From positions 1 through 5,897 of the forward strand of contig CAZFIR010000034.1 in the NCBI GenBank assembly GCA_964519535.1: a stretch of 5,897 nt of DNA, read 5' to 3'. The position numbers and the translations under genes are program-made. This DNA comes from CAYWLI01 sp964519535 (GTDB taxonomy: Bacteria; Desulfobacterota; B13-G15; RBG-16-54-18). This document shows, piece after piece, positions 5,200 through 5,897 of the stretch. How positions within the stretch are numbered: the first letter of the stretch is position 1; every line of letters begins with the position of its first letter. The notes beneath the pieces were generated by a model, which was not told the origin of the DNA, ran no database searches, and saw nothing but the letters and a program-made list of their open reading frames with translations.

Positions 5200-5228
5200 T
5201 TGACTTCCTTCAGGCCGTGTGCTAGCTC
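5200..5228 (+). promoter_or_regulatory. Weak candidate promoter for the carbonic anhydrase gene
   Basis: TTGACT (5200-5205, 5 of 6 matches) followed after 17 bases by TAGCTC (5223-5228), a poor -10 that is preceded by TGC as in extended -10 promoters. It would start transcription near 5235 and leave a short leader containing the ribosome site at 5247. Confidence 0.3.
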
Positions 5229-5246
5229 TGTGACACTAGAACCGTC

Positions 5247-5252
5247 AGGAGG
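5247..5252 (+). promoter_or_regulatory. Shine-Dalgarno of the carbonic anhydrase gene
   Basis: A perfect AGGAGG is separated by TTTTT from the ATG at 5258, a strong site that fixes the start. Confidence 0.85.
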
Positions 5253-5257
5253 TTTTT

Positions 5258-5782
5258 ATGGCCCTTTACAGGTTTGGAGAACGCAGGCCCACCGTGTCAC
5301 CGGGTGCTTACGTGAGCGATTCGGCCAGGGTGATCGGAGACGTGACCATCGGGGAGGAGTGCTATATTGGCCATGGGGTGATCCTGCGTGGTGATTATGG
5401 AAGTATACGGATCGGCCCTGGTACGGCCATCGAGGAAAACGCGGTTGTGCACATCAGACCGCATGGTATCAGCACCATAGGAAAGCACGTGACCATTGGG
5501 CACGCGGCGGTGCTCCACGGCAACATCATCGCCGACTATGCCGTTATCGGGATGGGTGCGGCCATCTGCTTCGATGTTGAGATCGGGGAGTGGTGCATTG
5601 TGGGGGAGGGATCTGTTGTGCCCAATGGGCAGCGAATACCACCCGGAAAGACGGTGATGGGTGTGCCGGCAAAGATCGTCGGCGATGTGCAGCAGAAGCA
5701 TAAGGATTTTTGGATCTATGGCAAGCAGCTCTATCGCGATCTGGCCAAGAGATATCCCCAAGAATTCGAGCAGATAGGATAG
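5258..5782 (+). CDS. Gamma-class carbonic anhydrase-like hexapeptide protein
   Basis: A 174-residue left-handed beta-helix protein built from (I/V)G-type hexapeptide repeats over residues 12-140, ending in the usual PPGKTVMGVPAKIVGD segment and a C-terminal helix. The three histidines expected to bind the metal at the trimer interface are present: H65 (NAVVH), H82 (VTIGH) and H87 (AVLH). R44 and D46 in the RGD motif correspond to the Arg-Asp pair of the archaeal enzyme Cam. Reversible CO2 hydration is therefore plausible; in anaerobes it would supply bicarbonate or CO2 to carboxylating enzymes. By my alignment by eye, the Cam residues Asn73, Gln75 and Asp76 are replaced by A57, E59 and E60, so activity is uncertain. 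Related hexapeptide proteins (CaiE, PaaY, YrdA) are alternatives. There is no signal peptide, so it is cytoplasmic. It begins at a perfect AGGAGG and is followed 14 bases later by a second plus-strand gene. Confidence 0.88.
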   Translation: MALYRFGERRPTVSPGAYVSDSARVIGDVTIGEECYIGHGVILRGDYGSIRIGPGTAIEENAVVHIRPHGISTIGKHVTIGHAAVLHGNIIADYAVIGMGAAICFDVEIGEWCIVGEGSVVPNGQRIPPGKTVMGVPAKIVGDVQQKHKDFWIYGKQLYRDLAKRYPQEFEQIG

Positions 5783-5796
5783 AATAGGAGCAAGCG

Positions 5797-5897
5797 ATGA
5801 TCGTCAGAAATATCGATGACCCTGAAGTGCTTGCGACCACCTACCGGGCCCATATCGGGGGAACGGCCAGGATGATAATGACAAATGAATTTCTCAA
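5797..5897 (+). CDS. Start of a possible cupin-domain protein (cut by window edge)
   Basis: Only 33 codons are present, with no stop before the edge. AGGAG (5786-5790) lies 6 bases before the ATG, and the gene starts 14 bases after the carbonic anhydrase stop, so the two are probably one operon. The visible sequence begins MIVRNIDDPEVL and has the short block HIGGTARMIM at 19-28. This kind of N-terminus resembles small single-domain cupins of anaerobes, in which a GGTA-type segment leads into the first beta strands. The metal-binding histidine motifs of the cupin fold would lie beyond the window. The gene call is firm; the family assignment is a guess from the N-terminus alone. Confidence 0.55.
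   Translation, partial: MIVRNIDDPEVLATTYRAHIGGTARMIMTNEFL

Noticed and set aside
5297..5761. Minus-strand open frame of 154 codons
   Set aside because: It is antisense to the carbonic anhydrase-like gene, whose hexapeptide repeats and metal histidines are unambiguous; the His- and Asp-rich composition is a by-product of the repeat codons.

Overview
The window looks like a stretch of ordinary chromosome from a Gram-negative bacterium of moderate-to-high GC. A Desulfobacterota/deltaproteobacterial source is my best guess. It rests on the tmk-holB-ricT(PSP1)-metG gene order, a TPR protein with a lipoprotein signal, an anaerobe-type gamma carbonic anhydrase, and an intergenic region full of small GC-rich palindromes. 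This is inference; there is no 16S or other definitive marker here.

Layout. From about 5051 down to 1, five genes read on the minus strand: a TPR lipoprotein (3321-5051), thymidylate kinase tmk (2593-3207), DNA polymerase III delta' subunit holB (1631-2590), a PSP1/RicT-family protein (835-1626), and the start of methionyl-tRNA synthetase metG (1-377, cut by the window edge). tmk, holB and ricT are separated by only 2 and 4 bases, and ricT's Shine-Dalgarno lies inside the end of holB, so they are almost certainly co-transcribed and translationally coupled. From about 5200 rightward, two genes read on the plus strand: a gamma-class carbonic anhydrase-like hexapeptide protein (5258-5782) and, 14 bases later, the start of a possible cupin protein (5797 to the edge). 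The 5052-5257 gap is a divergent promoter region.

The genes of the minus-strand cluster serve DNA precursor supply (Tmk), clamp loading (delta'), an Fe-S-type RNA-processing or regulatory factor known from Bacillus (RicT), and translation (MetRS). They form a conserved housekeeping neighbourhood rather than a pathway. The TPR lipoprotein is probably an envelope scaffold and need not be functionally linked to them.

The only part that conventional genes do not explain is the 457-base gap between ricT and metG (378-834). It contains a nearly perfect inverted repeat bounding 448-806, three related hairpins of the form TGTCG(C/T)-NNN-(G/A)CGACA with one compensated base-pair change, and eight exact copies of GCGGGA/TCCCGC in both orientations. 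I read it as one or more non-autonomous palindromic repeat elements (MITE- or REP-like) inserted between two operon genes. I see no new multi-gene system in this window.
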